NCBI GenBank assembly: GCA_020161405.1
Contig: JAIUOD010000001.1
Span: 744,001-808,000, forward strand
Origin: Pseudomonadota bacterium
GTDB lineage: Bacteria > Pseudomonadota > Alphaproteobacteria > Caulobacterales > Aquidulcibacteraceae
Direction: 5' to 3'
DNA: 64,000 bases
Part shown: positions 35,874 to 44,744 of the stretch, in pieces
Position numbering within the stretch: position 1 is the stretch's first letter
Layout: each line of letters begins with the position of its first letter
Notes under the pieces: model-generated
What the model was told of the DNA's origin: nothing
What the model saw: only the letters and a program-made list of their open reading frames with translations
Databases searched by the model: none
Made by a program: the position numbers and the translations under genes

Positions 35874-37238
35874 ATGATAAAAAATAATTTTGGGGTCAAA
35901 TTTGCGGCTTCAATTTTGGCTATTAGTGCAATCACCCTTTCCGGTTGTGCAAAAGGCAAAGAAGACAAAGCCAAAGAAGAAAAAAAAGAAGCTGGCCGAA
36001 CTGCGCAGGCGGTTTCTGTTGCGCAAGTTTCATCCATAAACCTTAACCCTGATATTGTGGTTGCTGGTCAAGTTTTGGCACAAAATGAAGCCCAAGTTTA
36101 TTCAACGGCATCAGGCGCAAAAGTTATGCAATTATTGGTTGATGTGGGCCAATATGTTAATGCGGGCCAAGCCTTAGCAAGGCTTGATGCGCGTCAAATC
36201 ACTGCTGATAATGAATTATTATCCGCGCAAGTTCGCCGTGCAAGAACTGCACTTGCCGAAGCGCAAGTTCAGGTTCAGGCTGCTGAACAAAATTTATCAC
36301 GCGGAACCAGTGGTACACGCGAAACTGCGCTTGATTTGCGTCAGGCGCAAATTGCGGCTGCAGAAGCCAAATCCCAATATGATAGGGCAATGGCTACAAC
36401 TGATATTGGCGCATTGTCACGCGAAGAGGTAGAGCGCCGCCGTAATGCATGGCAAGCAGCCGAAGCAAGGCTTAATGCGCAAAAAGGTGATGTTACCGCA
36501 ATAATGGATGGTCGTCGCCAAGCTTTAACGGCAGCAAAAGCAAGACTTGAGGGCGCTAAATCTGATTTAGCTTTGGCAATAGCGCAACAAAACCAGTCTA
36601 ATGCGCGCCAAAATAATGGTGTGATTACTGCGCCTGTTTCAGGTCTTATAACTTCTAGAAACGTAAAAGTTGGTGAAATTTCTGGCATGGGTGCAAGCCC
36701 AATGTTCACTATCGTAACAGGCGGCGCGCTTGAAGTTAATGCAGAAATTTCAGAAAGTGAATTGGGACGTTTAACCCAAGGTATGAGCGCGCAATTTAAA
36801 GCGCCAGATGGCACACAAGTTAACGGAATTTTGCGTCAACTACCTGCGCAAATCGACCCACAAAAACGCACAGGTATTGCAAAATTCACTTTGCAGCCGA
36901 ATCCTTCGGTTAAATCAGGTGTATTTTTAACTGGTATGGCGTCTAGTGGAATGCGTGCAATTACGGCAATTCCATCTTCTGCGGTTTTATATGATAACCA
37001 AGGCTCATCAGTTTATGTGGTTAAACAAGATAATAGTGTTACCAAGCAAAAAGTGACTTTGGGTGCGCGTAGTGGTGATTTAGTTGAATTAATAGTTGGT
37101 CCTGCAATTGGCCAATGGGTTGTAACTTCTGGTGCATCATTCTTGGCAGAGGGTGAAAAAATTAACCCAACTAAAGAAGCACTAAAAGCTGTAACGCCCG
37201 CGCCTAATCAGGCGCCTGCCAATGTTAAAACCAAATAG
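35874..37238 (+). CDS. RND efflux periplasmic adaptor (membrane fusion) lipoprotein
   Basis: 454 residues. Lipobox LSGC (Cys25), lipoyl/barrel-sandwich halves VYSTASGAKVMQLLVDVGQYVNAGQ (about 75-99) and VITAPVSGLITSRNVKVGEISG (about 248-269), separated by a long alpha-hairpin. It joins the inner-membrane pump to the outer-membrane channel. Immediately between tetR and the RND gene (9-bp gap). Confidence 0.94.
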   Translation: MIKNNFGVKFAASILAISAITLSGCAKGKEDKAKEEKKEAGRTAQAVSVAQVSSINLNPDIVVAGQVLAQNEAQVYSTASGAKVMQLLVDVGQYVNAGQALARLDARQITADNELLSAQVRRARTALAEAQVQVQAAEQNLSRGTSGTRETALDLRQAQIAAAEAKSQYDRAMATTDIGALSREEVERRRNAWQAAEARLNAQKGDVTAIMDGRRQALTAAKARLEGAKSDLALAIAQQNQSNARQNNGVITAPVSGLITSRNVKVGEISGMGASPMFTIVTGGALEVNAEISESELGRLTQGMSAQFKAPDGTQVNGILRQLPAQIDPQKRTGIAKFTLQPNPSVKSGVFLTGMASSGMRAITAIPSSAVLYDNQGSSVYVVKQDNSVTKQKVTLGARSGDLVELIVGPAIGQWVVTSGASFLAEGEKINPTKEALKAVTPAPNQAPANVKTK

Positions 37239-37247
37239 GGAGTAGTT

Positions 37248-40200
37248 ATGCGTAATATTTCGTCTTGGGCGATAAAAAACCCAATTGCCCCTGTGGTGTT
37301 ATTTTTAATGCTTACTATTTTGGGTATTGGTGCGTTTTTTAAACTACCAATTAACTCAAACCCAGATATCGAACTTCCAATATTTACAGTTAATGTTTCG
37401 ATGCCGGGAGCTGCGCCATACGAAATTCAAAACCAGATTACGGTGAAAATTGAAGGTGCACTAACCGGTATTGAAGGCGTTAAAAAAATCACTTCAACCG
37501 CCCAAACCAGTCACTCTTCTACCGTTGTTGAGCTTCAAATTGGTGCAGATATTTCGAAAGCAGTTGATGATGCACGCGCAGCAGTTTCACAAGTGCGTTC
37601 AGATTTGCCATCTGGAATTATGGAACCAATCGTTCAACGCATAGATTTTAACGACGAAGATCCTATTGGTGCTTATGTTATTAAAGCACCAAAAATGACA
37701 ACCGAACAATTATCTTGGTTTATTGATAATGATGTAACGCGCGCATTTTTGGCTGTAAAAGGCGTTTCTCGTATAGATAGATGGGGCGGCCAAAGCCGTC
37801 AAATTAGCGTTGATATTGACCCTTCAAAGCTGAATGCATTTGGCGGCTCGGTTGCGGATGTATCCAATGCCTTGCGCGGTCAAAACGTCGATATCCCTGG
37901 AGGTTTGGCTGAAACTGGAACTGGTCAACAAACTATCAGGACCATGGGTGCAGTTAAAACTGTTGATGAATTGCGTAATATGCCAGTTACTTTATCTAAT
38001 GGTAAGGTATTGAAATTATCTGACATTGCAGATGTTCGTGATGGCGGCGGTGACTTAACAACAATTTCGCGCTTTAATGATAATCCGGTAACTATGTTTC
38101 AGATTTTGCATACAAAATCTGCGTCAACCTTGCGTACATATCGCGCAGTGCAAGCGAAAATTGAAGAATTTACCAAAGCTCACCCTGATATAGAAATAGT
38201 CCCTGCCTTCACCCCACCAGATTTTGTGCAAGATGATTACGATTCTTCATTAAAATCGATGTTCGAGGGTGCTTTATTGGCAACCTTGGTGGTTGCGGTA
38301 TTTTTGGGTGGATGGCGCACAATTATAACGGAAACCCTTATTGCGGCAGCTGTATTATTTGGCGGTGAATTCCTTCTGAATAAATTCGCGCACATGCATA
38401 TAAGTGAAGTTACAATTTTGGCATTGCTTACGCTTTGTGTGGCATTGATTGCACTCTTTAGGAAAGAGGGGCGGGCAACCTTCTTGGCGGCAATGGCAAT
38501 TCCATTGTCAACTATCCCAACTTTCTATGTCATGAGCTTGCTTGGGTTTACCCTGAATGGCGTTACACTTCTGGCGCTTGGTTTGGTTGCGGGTATTTTG
38601 GTTGATGATGCGATTGTGGAAATCGAAAATATCGAGCGCCATATACATATGGGAAAAACCCCATTCCAAGCTGCACTTGAGGCGGCTGATGAAATCGGTC
38701 TTGCGGTGGTTGCAACAACATTCACAATTGTTGCAGTATTTGTTCCCGTATCATTCATGACCGGTATTATTGGTCAATTCTTTAAATCATTTGGTTTGAC
38801 GGTTGCGGTTGCGGTTTTATTCTCCTTGCTTGTTGCAAGGATGATAACACCTCTAATGGCGGCATATTTGCTTCAGCCAAAAGATGAGAATGCGGTTGAA
38901 AAACCTAATAAAGTTGCCGAATGGTATTATGGCATACTTGAATGGGCTTTGAAAAACCGCTGGAAGACATTTGGTCTTGGAATGTTGCTATTCGTTGCAG
39001 CGATTGTTTCAGTTGCTTTTACACCAAAAACAGTAATGCCACAGCTTGATCAAGGCTTTGTGAATATTTCAATTGATTTACCACCTGGTCTATCGCCATT
39101 CGAAGCTGATGCAAAGGCGCGCGAAGTTGGTAGATTAATTATAAATGAGCATGGCACAAAACAAGTTATCCAATGGACACGTGGTGATTTGACTGGTGCT
39201 GGATTCTTCATAACTATGGTTGAGCGCAAAGACCGTAAGGTTACGCAAAAACAATATGAAGATGAATTAAGGAAAAAAATCGCGCTTGTACCTGGTATAA
39301 GGTCACAATTTGGCGGTGGATGGGGCTCAACTGGTCTAGAAATCAATTTGGTTTCATCAAATAGTGATGAATTGGAAAAAGCTGCTATTCGGGTAACTGA
39401 AGAAGTGCGCAAAATTCCATGGGCTTTGGATTTACGCTCTTCTGCGGACGTAACAAAGCCAGAAATTCACATACTTCCAAAGCGTGAAGAAGCGGCAAGA
39501 TTAGGCGTTGATGTTAATTCAATTGCAACAGCAACAAGAATTGCAACAAGTGGCGATATTGAAATGAATTTGCCTAAATTCAATTCTGGTGAGCGTCAAA
39601 TTCCTATTTTGGTTCGCCTTGCACGTGAAAATCGTTCAAATATTGAAATGATAAAATCTTTGCGTGTACCAACTTCATCTGGCGTTAGTGTTCCTTTAAG
39701 TTCAGTTGCTGATGTTTATTATGGTGGTGGTCAAGCGCGTATTTCACGTCAAGACCGTGAGCGAGTAATAAAAATTTCGGCTAGCTTGGGTAAAGATAAA
39801 GATGGAAAACAAATCCAACTTGGTCAAGCTGTCGAAGAATTAAAGAAATATGATTGGTATAAAAACCCAGGCCCTGGCGTTCGCGTAAAAGAGGGTGGCG
39901 ATGCCGAAGACATGGCGGATATGTTTAATCAATTCACAGGTGCGATTATGATGGGTGTCTTGCTTATCTTTGCAGTGCTTGTTCTATTGTTTAAAGATTT
40001 TATGCAGCCAATTACGATCGTTTCGGTAATTTTCTTGGCACCTGCGGGCGCATTCTTTGGGCTATTCCTAACCCAAGAACCATTATCGCTTCCGGTGTTT
40101 ATTGGGCTTTTGATGCTAATCGGTATTGCGACTAAAAACTCTATTCTATTGGTGGATTTTGCGGTTGAATCGATAAATCATGGAATGTCACGTTATGATG

Positions 40201-40526
40201 CAATCATGGATGCCGCAAAGAAACGTTCGCGCCCAATTATCATGACTACAATTGCAATGGTTGCAGGCATGATACCAAATGCATTAACAACAGCGGGCCC
40301 TGGCGCATTCCGTCACGGTATGGCGATTGCGGTTATTGGTGGTCTGATTGTTTCTACTGCATTATCACTAGTTTTTGTTCCTGCAGTCTATACTTTGGTC
40401 GATGATTTTGACCATTGGTTCTCTAAATTCTTTAGGGGAATTTCTTCAACATCCCCAGAAGATAAGGAAAAAGCCATAAAAGAAGAAGCAAGAAAGCGTG
40501 CACAAAGCATGGCGCAAGCTGAATAG
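37248..40526 (+). CDS. RND (HAE1) multidrug efflux transporter with an extra transmembrane hairpin
   Basis: 1092 residues. Usual RND elements: N-terminal TM1 (10-30), porter domains, VDDAIVEIENIERH (Asp pair at 452-454) in TM4, GIATKNSILLVDFAVE (proton-relay Lys/Asp) in TM10, and a C-terminal TM bundle. Between GGWR (354-357) and GRATFLAAMAIPL (408-420) there are about 51 extra residues with two hydrophobic stretches (about 363-380 and 388-405), where HAE1 proteins normally read straight on. See findings. Pump for toxic organics, driven by protons. Confidence 0.92.
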   Translation: MRNISSWAIKNPIAPVVLFLMLTILGIGAFFKLPINSNPDIELPIFTVNVSMPGAAPYEIQNQITVKIEGALTGIEGVKKITSTAQTSHSSTVVELQIGADISKAVDDARAAVSQVRSDLPSGIMEPIVQRIDFNDEDPIGAYVIKAPKMTTEQLSWFIDNDVTRAFLAVKGVSRIDRWGGQSRQISVDIDPSKLNAFGGSVADVSNALRGQNVDIPGGLAETGTGQQTIRTMGAVKTVDELRNMPVTLSNGKVLKLSDIADVRDGGGDLTTISRFNDNPVTMFQILHTKSASTLRTYRAVQAKIEEFTKAHPDIEIVPAFTPPDFVQDDYDSSLKSMFEGALLATLVVAVFLGGWRTIITETLIAAAVLFGGEFLLNKFAHMHISEVTILALLTLCVALIALFRKEGRATFLAAMAIPLSTIPTFYVMSLLGFTLNGVTLLALGLVAGILVDDAIVEIENIERHIHMGKTPFQAALEAADEIGLAVVATTFTIVAVFVPVSFMTGIIGQFFKSFGLTVAVAVLFSLLVARMITPLMAAYLLQPKDENAVEKPNKVAEWYYGILEWALKNRWKTFGLGMLLFVAAIVSVAFTPKTVMPQLDQGFVNISIDLPPGLSPFEADAKAREVGRLIINEHGTKQVIQWTRGDLTGAGFFITMVERKDRKVTQKQYEDELRKKIALVPGIRSQFGGGWGSTGLEINLVSSNSDELEKAAIRVTEEVRKIPWALDLRSSADVTKPEIHILPKREEAARLGVDVNSIATATRIATSGDIEMNLPKFNSGERQIPILVRLARENRSNIEMIKSLRVPTSSGVSVPLSSVADVYYGGGQARISRQDRERVIKISASLGKDKDGKQIQLGQAVEELKKYDWYKNPGPGVRVKEGGDAEDMADMFNQFTGAIMMGVLLIFAVLVLLFKDFMQPITIVSVIFLAPAGAFFGLFLTQEPLSLPVFIGLLMLIGIATKNSILLVDFAVESINHGMSRYDAIMDAAKKRSRPIIMTTIAMVAGMIPNALTTAGPGAFRHGMAIAVIGGLIVSTALSLVFVPAVYTLVDDFDHWFSKFFRGISSTSPEDKEKAIKEEARKRAQSMAQAE

Positions 40527-40556
40527 AAACATTTGCTTTCGCAGGTGCAATATGAT

Positions 40557-40584
40557 AAGCGCTCGATGACTATCGGGCGCTTTT
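40557..40584 (+). terminator. Terminator after the RND operon
   Basis: Stem AAGCGCTCGAT / ATCGGGCGCTT with a 4-base loop and one G-T pair, followed by TTTT, 30 bp after the RND stop. Confidence 0.75.
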
Positions 40585-40621
40585 CGTTTATCGATAGTAA
40601 AACGAATTTTGAGGGTTAAAA

Positions 40622-41170
40622 ATGGATATTACAAAAATCCCAGTTGGATATGATGCACCACGTGATGTGAATGTTATTATAGAGGTTCCATTGGGCGGTG
40701 AGCCGATTAAATATGAAATCGACAAAGATTCAGGCGCAATGTTTGTGGATAGATTTTTGTACACGCCAATGCGCTACCCAACAAATTACGGTTTCATCCC
40801 TGGTACTTTATCAGGCGATGGCGACCCTGTTGACGTTTTATGTATTGGCCGCCGCCCATTAATCCCTGGTTGCGTATTGCGCGTTAAGCCAGTTGGCGTT
40901 TTGCTTATGGAAGACCAAGCGGGTATTGATGAAAAAATCGTTGCAGTTCCAATTCCAAAATTAACTGCATTCTATGATGGCACAGATTCATATAAACAAT
41001 TGCCGGCAATTCAATTGGCACAAATCGAACATTTCTTTGCACATTATAAAGATCTTGAGCCAGGTAAATGGACAAAAATCCAAGGTTGGAAAGATCGCGA
41101 TGTTGCCGAACAATTAATCCTTGAAGGTGTTGATAGATATCACGAATATCTTAAATCAAATCCAAAATAA
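40622..41170 (+). CDS. ppa: Inorganic pyrophosphatase
   Basis: 182 residues. Signature [11 protein letters not shown] (about 66-76, metal-binding Asp triad), [13 protein letters not shown] and the closing [12 protein letters not shown]. It hydrolyses pyrophosphate to drive biosynthesis. Stand-alone gene with its own terminator. Confidence 0.96.
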   Translation: MDITKIPVGYDAPRDVNVIIEVPLGGEPIKYEIDKDSGAMFVDRFLYTPMRYPTNYGFIPGTLSGDGDPVDVLCIGRRPLIPGCVLRVKPVGVLLMEDQAGIDEKIVAVPIPKLTAFYDGTDSYKQLPAIQLAQIEHFFAHYKDLEPGKWTKIQGWKDRDVAEQLILEGVDRYHEYLKSNPK

Positions 41171-41181
41171 TAAAATAACAA

Positions 41182-41210
41182 AAAGCCCCATATTATAAAT
41201 ATGGGGCTTT
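41182..41210. terminator. Bidirectional terminator after ppa
   Basis: AAAGCCCCATA / TATGGGGCTTT with a 7-base loop, flanked by A on the left and T on the right, between ppa and the convergent DUF2798 gene. Confidence 0.88.
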
Positions 41211-41214
41211 AAAA

Positions 41215-41442
41215 TTATTCGACTATAAAATTTACTATTTTTCGAACCAAAGGCAAAATCAAGAGTAGTATTGGGAAAGCAATTGCCCAAGATATTATCC
41301 ATGCCGAGGGCCAAAGATCTATAATATTCAAACTAAATCCTTTAGCACGAATTAAGCTTATCAAGCTTACAATCAATGTCATAAAACACGACAATATAAG
41401 CGGCATTATTATGTTTGAATATTTATTGGGAAGTTTTTTCAT
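41215..41442 (-). CDS. Small DUF2798 membrane protein
   Basis: 75 residues with two hydrophobic helices (about 10-30 and 47-68). IMPLILSCFMTLIVSLIS and AWIISWAIAFPILLLILPLVRKIV match the DUF2798 pattern. Function unknown. On the minus strand behind leuC. Confidence 0.82.
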   Translation of the reverse strand: MKKLPNKYSNIIMPLILSCFMTLIVSLISLIRAKGFSLNIIDLWPSAWIISWAIAFPILLLILPLVRKIVNFIVE

Positions 41443-41462
41443 TTTTTAATCCGTATAAAAGC

Positions 41463-41508
41463 GCTATTGTACGATGATTTGACAATCAAGCGTCATCCCA
41501 CAATAGCA
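41463..41508 (-). terminator. Possible terminator downstream of leuC
   Basis: GCTATTGT / ACAATAGC arms (41463-41470 and 41501-41508) with an inner ATGA/TCAT pair. On the minus strand the distal arm is followed by CGCTTTTAT, compatible with a weak intrinsic terminator about 90 bp after leuC. Confidence 0.4.
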
Positions 41509-41600
41509 GGTTAACGCGTTGATTGACGTAAACGCTTACGGAAGCCATTAAGGCCACTATTAAAACTAACACAATATAATTTATATCTCAAACAAGTTAT

Positions 41601-43019
41601 TCAGCTTACATTTCTATAATCGAATAATTCACCTTTAATCGCCGCCCACGCCGCCATACGCGGTGAACATAAATGTGTGCGCGAGCCGCGCCCTTGGCGC
41701 CCTTCAAAATTACGATTTGAAGTTGATGCACATCTTTCCCCCGGTGCAAGCTTGTCAGGGTTCATACCAAGGCACATTGAACAACCTGGTTCACGCCATT
41801 CAAATCCTGCATCTTTGAAGATTTTATCCAAACCCTCTTCTTCAGCTTGTAATTTTACAAGGCCAGAACCCGGAACAACCATTGCGCGAACAGAATTTGC
41901 AACTTTATTATTTTTCGCAACTTCGGCGGCTTCGCGTAAATCCTCGATGCGTGAATTGGTGCAAGAGCCGATAAAGACGCGGTCAATTTTCACGCCTTCA
42001 ATTTTTTGACCAGCTTCAAACCCAACATAATTTAATGCGCGTTCGAAAGTTTCTTTTGCACCTTCGCTAAGGCCATCACCCGTTGGGACATTTTCGTCAA
42101 TCGCAATTGCCTGCTCTGGATTTGTGCCCCATGTAAGCATGGGTTTGATTTTTGTGCCGTCCATTTCGATGACAATATCAAAAAAAGCATTATCATCTGA
42201 TTTCATATCTTGCCAAAATTTAAGCGCCATTTCCCATGCGCCGCCTTTTGGTGCCGCAGGGCGACCCTTAATATATTCAAATGTCTTTTCATCAGCCGCA
42301 ACAAGACCCGCGCGCGCACCTGCTTCAATTGCCATATTACAAAGCGTCATACGCCCTTCCATTGAAAGGCTTCCGATTGTTGAACCCATAAATTCAATTA
42401 CTGAACCCGTGCCGCCTGCGGTTCCAATTTTGGCAATTATCGCAAGCGCAACATCTTTGGCAGTAACGCCATTTTGCAATTCACCTTCAACCTTAATTGC
42501 CATATTTTTCATTTTACGGGCACGTAAAGTTTGGGTTGCTAAAACATGTTCAACTTCTGACGTGCCAATACCATGGGCAAGGGCGGCAAACGCGCCATGT
42601 GTTGAAGTATGGCTATCGCCGCAAACAATCGTAAGGCCGGGTTGGGTGCGCCCTTGCTCTGGGCCAACAACGTGAACAATGCCATTATTCACATCGCCCA
42701 TTGGGAAGAATTGAATTCCAAATTCTTCAACATTTTTAGACAAGGTTTCAAGTTGTAATTTAGCCTCTGGATCTTTTACACCATCAAGACCAAGTTCTTG
42801 ATCTTCGGTTGGTGTATTGTGATCTGCGGTCGCAAGTGTGCGGCTTGGTTCGGCAACTTTGCGCCCATTGGCGCGTAAACCTGCAAAAGCCTGTGGGGTT
42901 GTAACTTCGTGAATAAGGTGAAGGTCAATATAAATTAAACTATCGCCATTATCAGTGTCGCAAATAAAATGGTTATCCCAAATTTTGTCGTAAAGTGTTT
43001 TAGCAGATTTTTGTGTCAT
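41601..43019 (-). CDS. leuC: 3-isopropylmalate dehydratase large subunit
   Basis: About 472 residues from the ATG at 43019 ([14 protein letters not shown], the normal LeuC start). A frame open back to a TTG at 43055 lies inside an inverted repeat. Iron-sulfur ligands: FIGSCTNSR (about 340) and [12 protein letters not shown] near the end. It isomerises 2- to 3-isopropylmalate in leucine synthesis together with LeuD, which is not in the window. Only 13 bp separates the ATG from the palindromic element, and no good ribosome site is visible there. Confidence 0.95.
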   Translation of the reverse strand: MTQKSAKTLYDKIWDNHFICDTDNGDSLIYIDLHLIHEVTTPQAFAGLRANGRKVAEPSRTLATADHNTPTEDQELGLDGVKDPEAKLQLETLSKNVEEFGIQFFPMGDVNNGIVHVVGPEQGRTQPGLTIVCGDSHTSTHGAFAALAHGIGTSEVEHVLATQTLRARKMKNMAIKVEGELQNGVTAKDVALAIIAKIGTAGGTGSVIEFMGSTIGSLSMEGRMTLCNMAIEAGARAGLVAADEKTFEYIKGRPAAPKGGAWEMALKFWQDMKSDDNAFFDIVIEMDGTKIKPMLTWGTNPEQAIAIDENVPTGDGLSEGAKETFERALNYVGFEAGQKIEGVKIDRVFIGSCTNSRIEDLREAAEVAKNNKVANSVRAMVVPGSGLVKLQAEEEGLDKIFKDAGFEWREPGCSMCLGMNPDKLAPGERCASTSNRNFEGRQGRGSRTHLCSPRMAAWAAIKGELFDYRNVS

Positions 43020-43032
43020 AAAATGGGCTTTA

Positions 43033-43292
43033 GGCCATAAACTGGTTAATATCAATTATAAGGCATGAAAATGGCTAAATAATAAGGTGAAAAAGAAATT
43101 TTGAGATATAAATATCGGAAAATTTATTTTTCGCATTAGTATGACGCCATTTTCATGTCCGAAGGATGCGGCGCTTTTGCACGGTCAGAGTGTCAGAAGC
43201 CCTTGAAATACTTTCGTATTCCTGCTGGCTTCTTCCTTCTGACCGCACAAAATCACTCGCACCTTATAATTGATATTAATGAGTTTATGGCC
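43033..43292. repeat. 260-bp element of nested inverted repeats upstream of leuC
   Basis: Outer arms of 31 bp (43033-43063 and 43262-43292) are inverted copies matching at 29 positions. Just inside, 12-bp perfect arms (43064-43075 and 43146-43157) enclose a further near-perfect hairpin (43089-43102 with 43119-43132, one mismatch). The right half (about 43180-43246) folds as another long stem, topped on the minus strand by a GAAA tetraloop. TTA flanks both ends. Could be a palindromic (MITE-like) element or a structured leader/ncRNA on the minus strand. Confidence 0.75.
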
Positions 43293-43328
43293 TTAACAAT
43301 TATCGAAATTTTTTCCAGTGTCATTTGA
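43155..43328 (+). other. 57-codon open frame inside and beyond the palindromic element
   Basis: ATG at 43155 to TGA at 43326-43328, starting MSEGCGAFARSECQ. It overlaps the hairpin and the right outer arm, has no clear ribosome site, and composition is shaped by the palindrome. More likely spurious than a gene, but recorded because such elements can carry conserved reading frames. Confidence 0.15.
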
Positions 43329-43373
43329 ACCAAATATAGTTATATTTTAATCTATTTCGGATTAAATGCATTG

Positions 43374-43964
43374 ATGAAAAATTGGCAGAAAATTTCATTT
43401 TTTATGGGATGCGTATTTTTATGCACCAATATATTTTTCGGTCAAGTTGAATATAGGCTTTTAGGTTTAGATCAAAAACACGAAAAACAAGCATTAATAC
43501 AAAGCCTAAAAGACTTACGAATGTCGGAAAATGACATAGACGCAAACGCAATTGATGCCCAGACCCAAGAATTAATGTCATTTTCATCTCGCCAAAGTAT
43601 AAATGGTTTAATGGCAATTGGTGCAAAACTAGAAGAAGAAAATAAGCCTCAAGATGCGTTGGCAATTTATGAAAAAATCACGCAAATGGAATTTAAATAT
43701 TCCACTGCACATAATGCCGCCGCCAGTGTTTTATATCAATTAGGCGATAGGGATAATGCAATTAAGCATTTAAAAGCTGCGGTAAAAATTGAACCAAATG
43801 ATTATAATGCATGGTTTGGCCTTGGCACTATTTTAGAGCAAAATGGCGATTTGGATGGTGCAAAACATGCCTATGAACAGGCATTATATTTAAATCCTTA
43901 TATGGAAGGCGCAAAACGCGGATTATTTAAAATAGAAGCGCAAACCAAAGGTCTTCCAATGTAA
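43374..43964 (+). CDS. TPR-repeat protein with N-terminal membrane anchor
   Basis: About 196 residues, using the ATG at 43374 (a TTG lies one codon upstream). Hydrophobic segment at about 7-24 is a signal or anchor. TPR units span about 78-180: ALAIYEKITQMEFKYSTAHNAAASVLYQLGDRDNAIKHLKAAVKIEPNDYNAWFGLGTILEQNGDLDGAKHAYEQALYLNP (read in parts). A scaffold for protein contacts; partner unknown. Confidence 0.78.
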   Translation: MKNWQKISFFMGCVFLCTNIFFGQVEYRLLGLDQKHEKQALIQSLKDLRMSENDIDANAIDAQTQELMSFSSRQSINGLMAIGAKLEEENKPQDALAIYEKITQMEFKYSTAHNAAASVLYQLGDRDNAIKHLKAAVKIEPNDYNAWFGLGTILEQNGDLDGAKHAYEQALYLNPYMEGAKRGLFKIEAQTKGLPM

Positions 43965-44056
43965 ATCATAATGTAAAAATCCCTGTTGAAAAATGTATTT
44001 TCCCTATTGATTGAAACACGAAAAACTGGTGGATACGCACAATAAGGATTTTTAAA

Positions 44057-44332
44057 ATGGATTTTGAATCAGACGATATCGTTGCACCACAGGCTTTGAC
44101 TGAAACCACTAAAGATAAATTGCGCTCTTATGTTGCGCGCCTTGAAAATCTTGAAGCTGAAAAGCAGGAAGTTGCTGACCAAATCAAAGATGTTTATGCT
44201 GATGCCAAAGCATTAGGTTTTGATACAAAGGCTTTGCGTAAAGTAATTACATTGCGCAAAAAAGACCAAAAGAAACGCCAAGAAGAAGAAATGATGCTTG
44301 AGTTATATCTTCACGCTTTGGGTGAAATATAA
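44057..44332 (+). CDS. gapR: GapR, AT-DNA-binding nucleoid protein (DUF2312)
   Basis: 91 residues, the size of Caulobacter GapR. DKLRSYVARLENLEAEKQEVADQIKDVYADAKALGFDTKALRKVITLRKKDQKKRQEEEMML covers the whole DUF2312 coil (read in parts). GapR binds overtwisted AT-rich DNA in front of replication forks and supports topoisomerases. It fits with the origin and PodJ gene as part of the cell-cycle set. Confidence 0.92.
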   Translation: MDFESDDIVAPQALTETTKDKLRSYVARLENLEAEKQEVADQIKDVYADAKALGFDTKALRKVITLRKKDQKKRQEEEMMLELYLHALGEI

Positions 44333-44359
44333 TATATATCCTCATCTTTTGGGGGTTGT

Positions 44360-44743
44360 TTGGACAAATCAGACGATAAAATGGCAAATAAAGCGCGCAA
44401 ATGGATTGCGCGCGTAAAGAAAAATGCCACACAAACCAAAACTGAATTATCCGAATGGGAAGATGAATTCCTTTTATCGCTTGATGAGCGCTTGGAAAAA
44501 TATGGCCGCGCATTTTGCGACCCAGATAAGGGTGCAATGAATGCGCCATTATCTTTGCTACAAGGTTTAAAGGTAAAAGAAATTGGCAAAAAAACCAAGC
44601 CAAAAGAAGAAAATAGCATAAAACCTAAAGTAAAAGCACGCAAAGAATTAAAAACTAAAAAAACATTTGTAACTAAATCAGGTTTTAAGCGTATAAGCAC
44701 AAAGAGTAATAGCAAAACACTTAATGATCCCAATAAGGTATAA
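44360..44743 (+). CDS. Conserved hypothetical protein with basic tail, next to gapR
   Basis: 127 residues; TTG start at 44360 follows GGGGG, with ATG at 44381 as the alternative. N-terminal half is a compact mixed-charge segment (LSEWEDEFLLSLDERLEKYGRAF near 33-55, then NAPLSLLQGLKVKEIGKKTK); the C-terminal 45 residues are Lys-rich. I recognise no function. It lies 27 bp after gapR and 1 bp before msrA. Confidence 0.7.
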   Translation: MDKSDDKMANKARKWIARVKKNATQTKTELSEWEDEFLLSLDERLEKYGRAFCDPDKGAMNAPLSLLQGLKVKEIGKKTKPKEENSIKPKVKARKELKTKKTFVTKSGFKRISTKSNSKTLNDPNKV

Positions 44744-44744
44744 A

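Noticed and set aside
43056..43136. 26-codon Phe-rich frame as a leucine attenuator peptide for leuC
   Set aside because: It has only three Leu codons and several Phe codons, with no typical terminator/antiterminator after it. Kept only as a side note in the leuC findings.
43180..43246. SRP (4.5S) or 6S RNA resemblance
   Set aside because: The segment GGTCAGAAGGAAGAAGCC recalls the SRP helix 8 sequence but lacks the conserved GGAAGGNAGCAGCC arrangement; 6S would need a long stem with a central bubble at a different size.
43033..43292. T-box or known amino-acid riboswitch upstream of leuC
   Set aside because: No T-box sequence or specifier loop is visible and the arms are near-perfect inverted copies, unlike riboswitch aptamers.
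44247..44733. Two overlapping antisense frames opposite gapR and the basic-tailed gene
   Set aside because: Opposite well-supported genes with ribosome sites; composition reflects the Lys/Glu codons of the sense strand.
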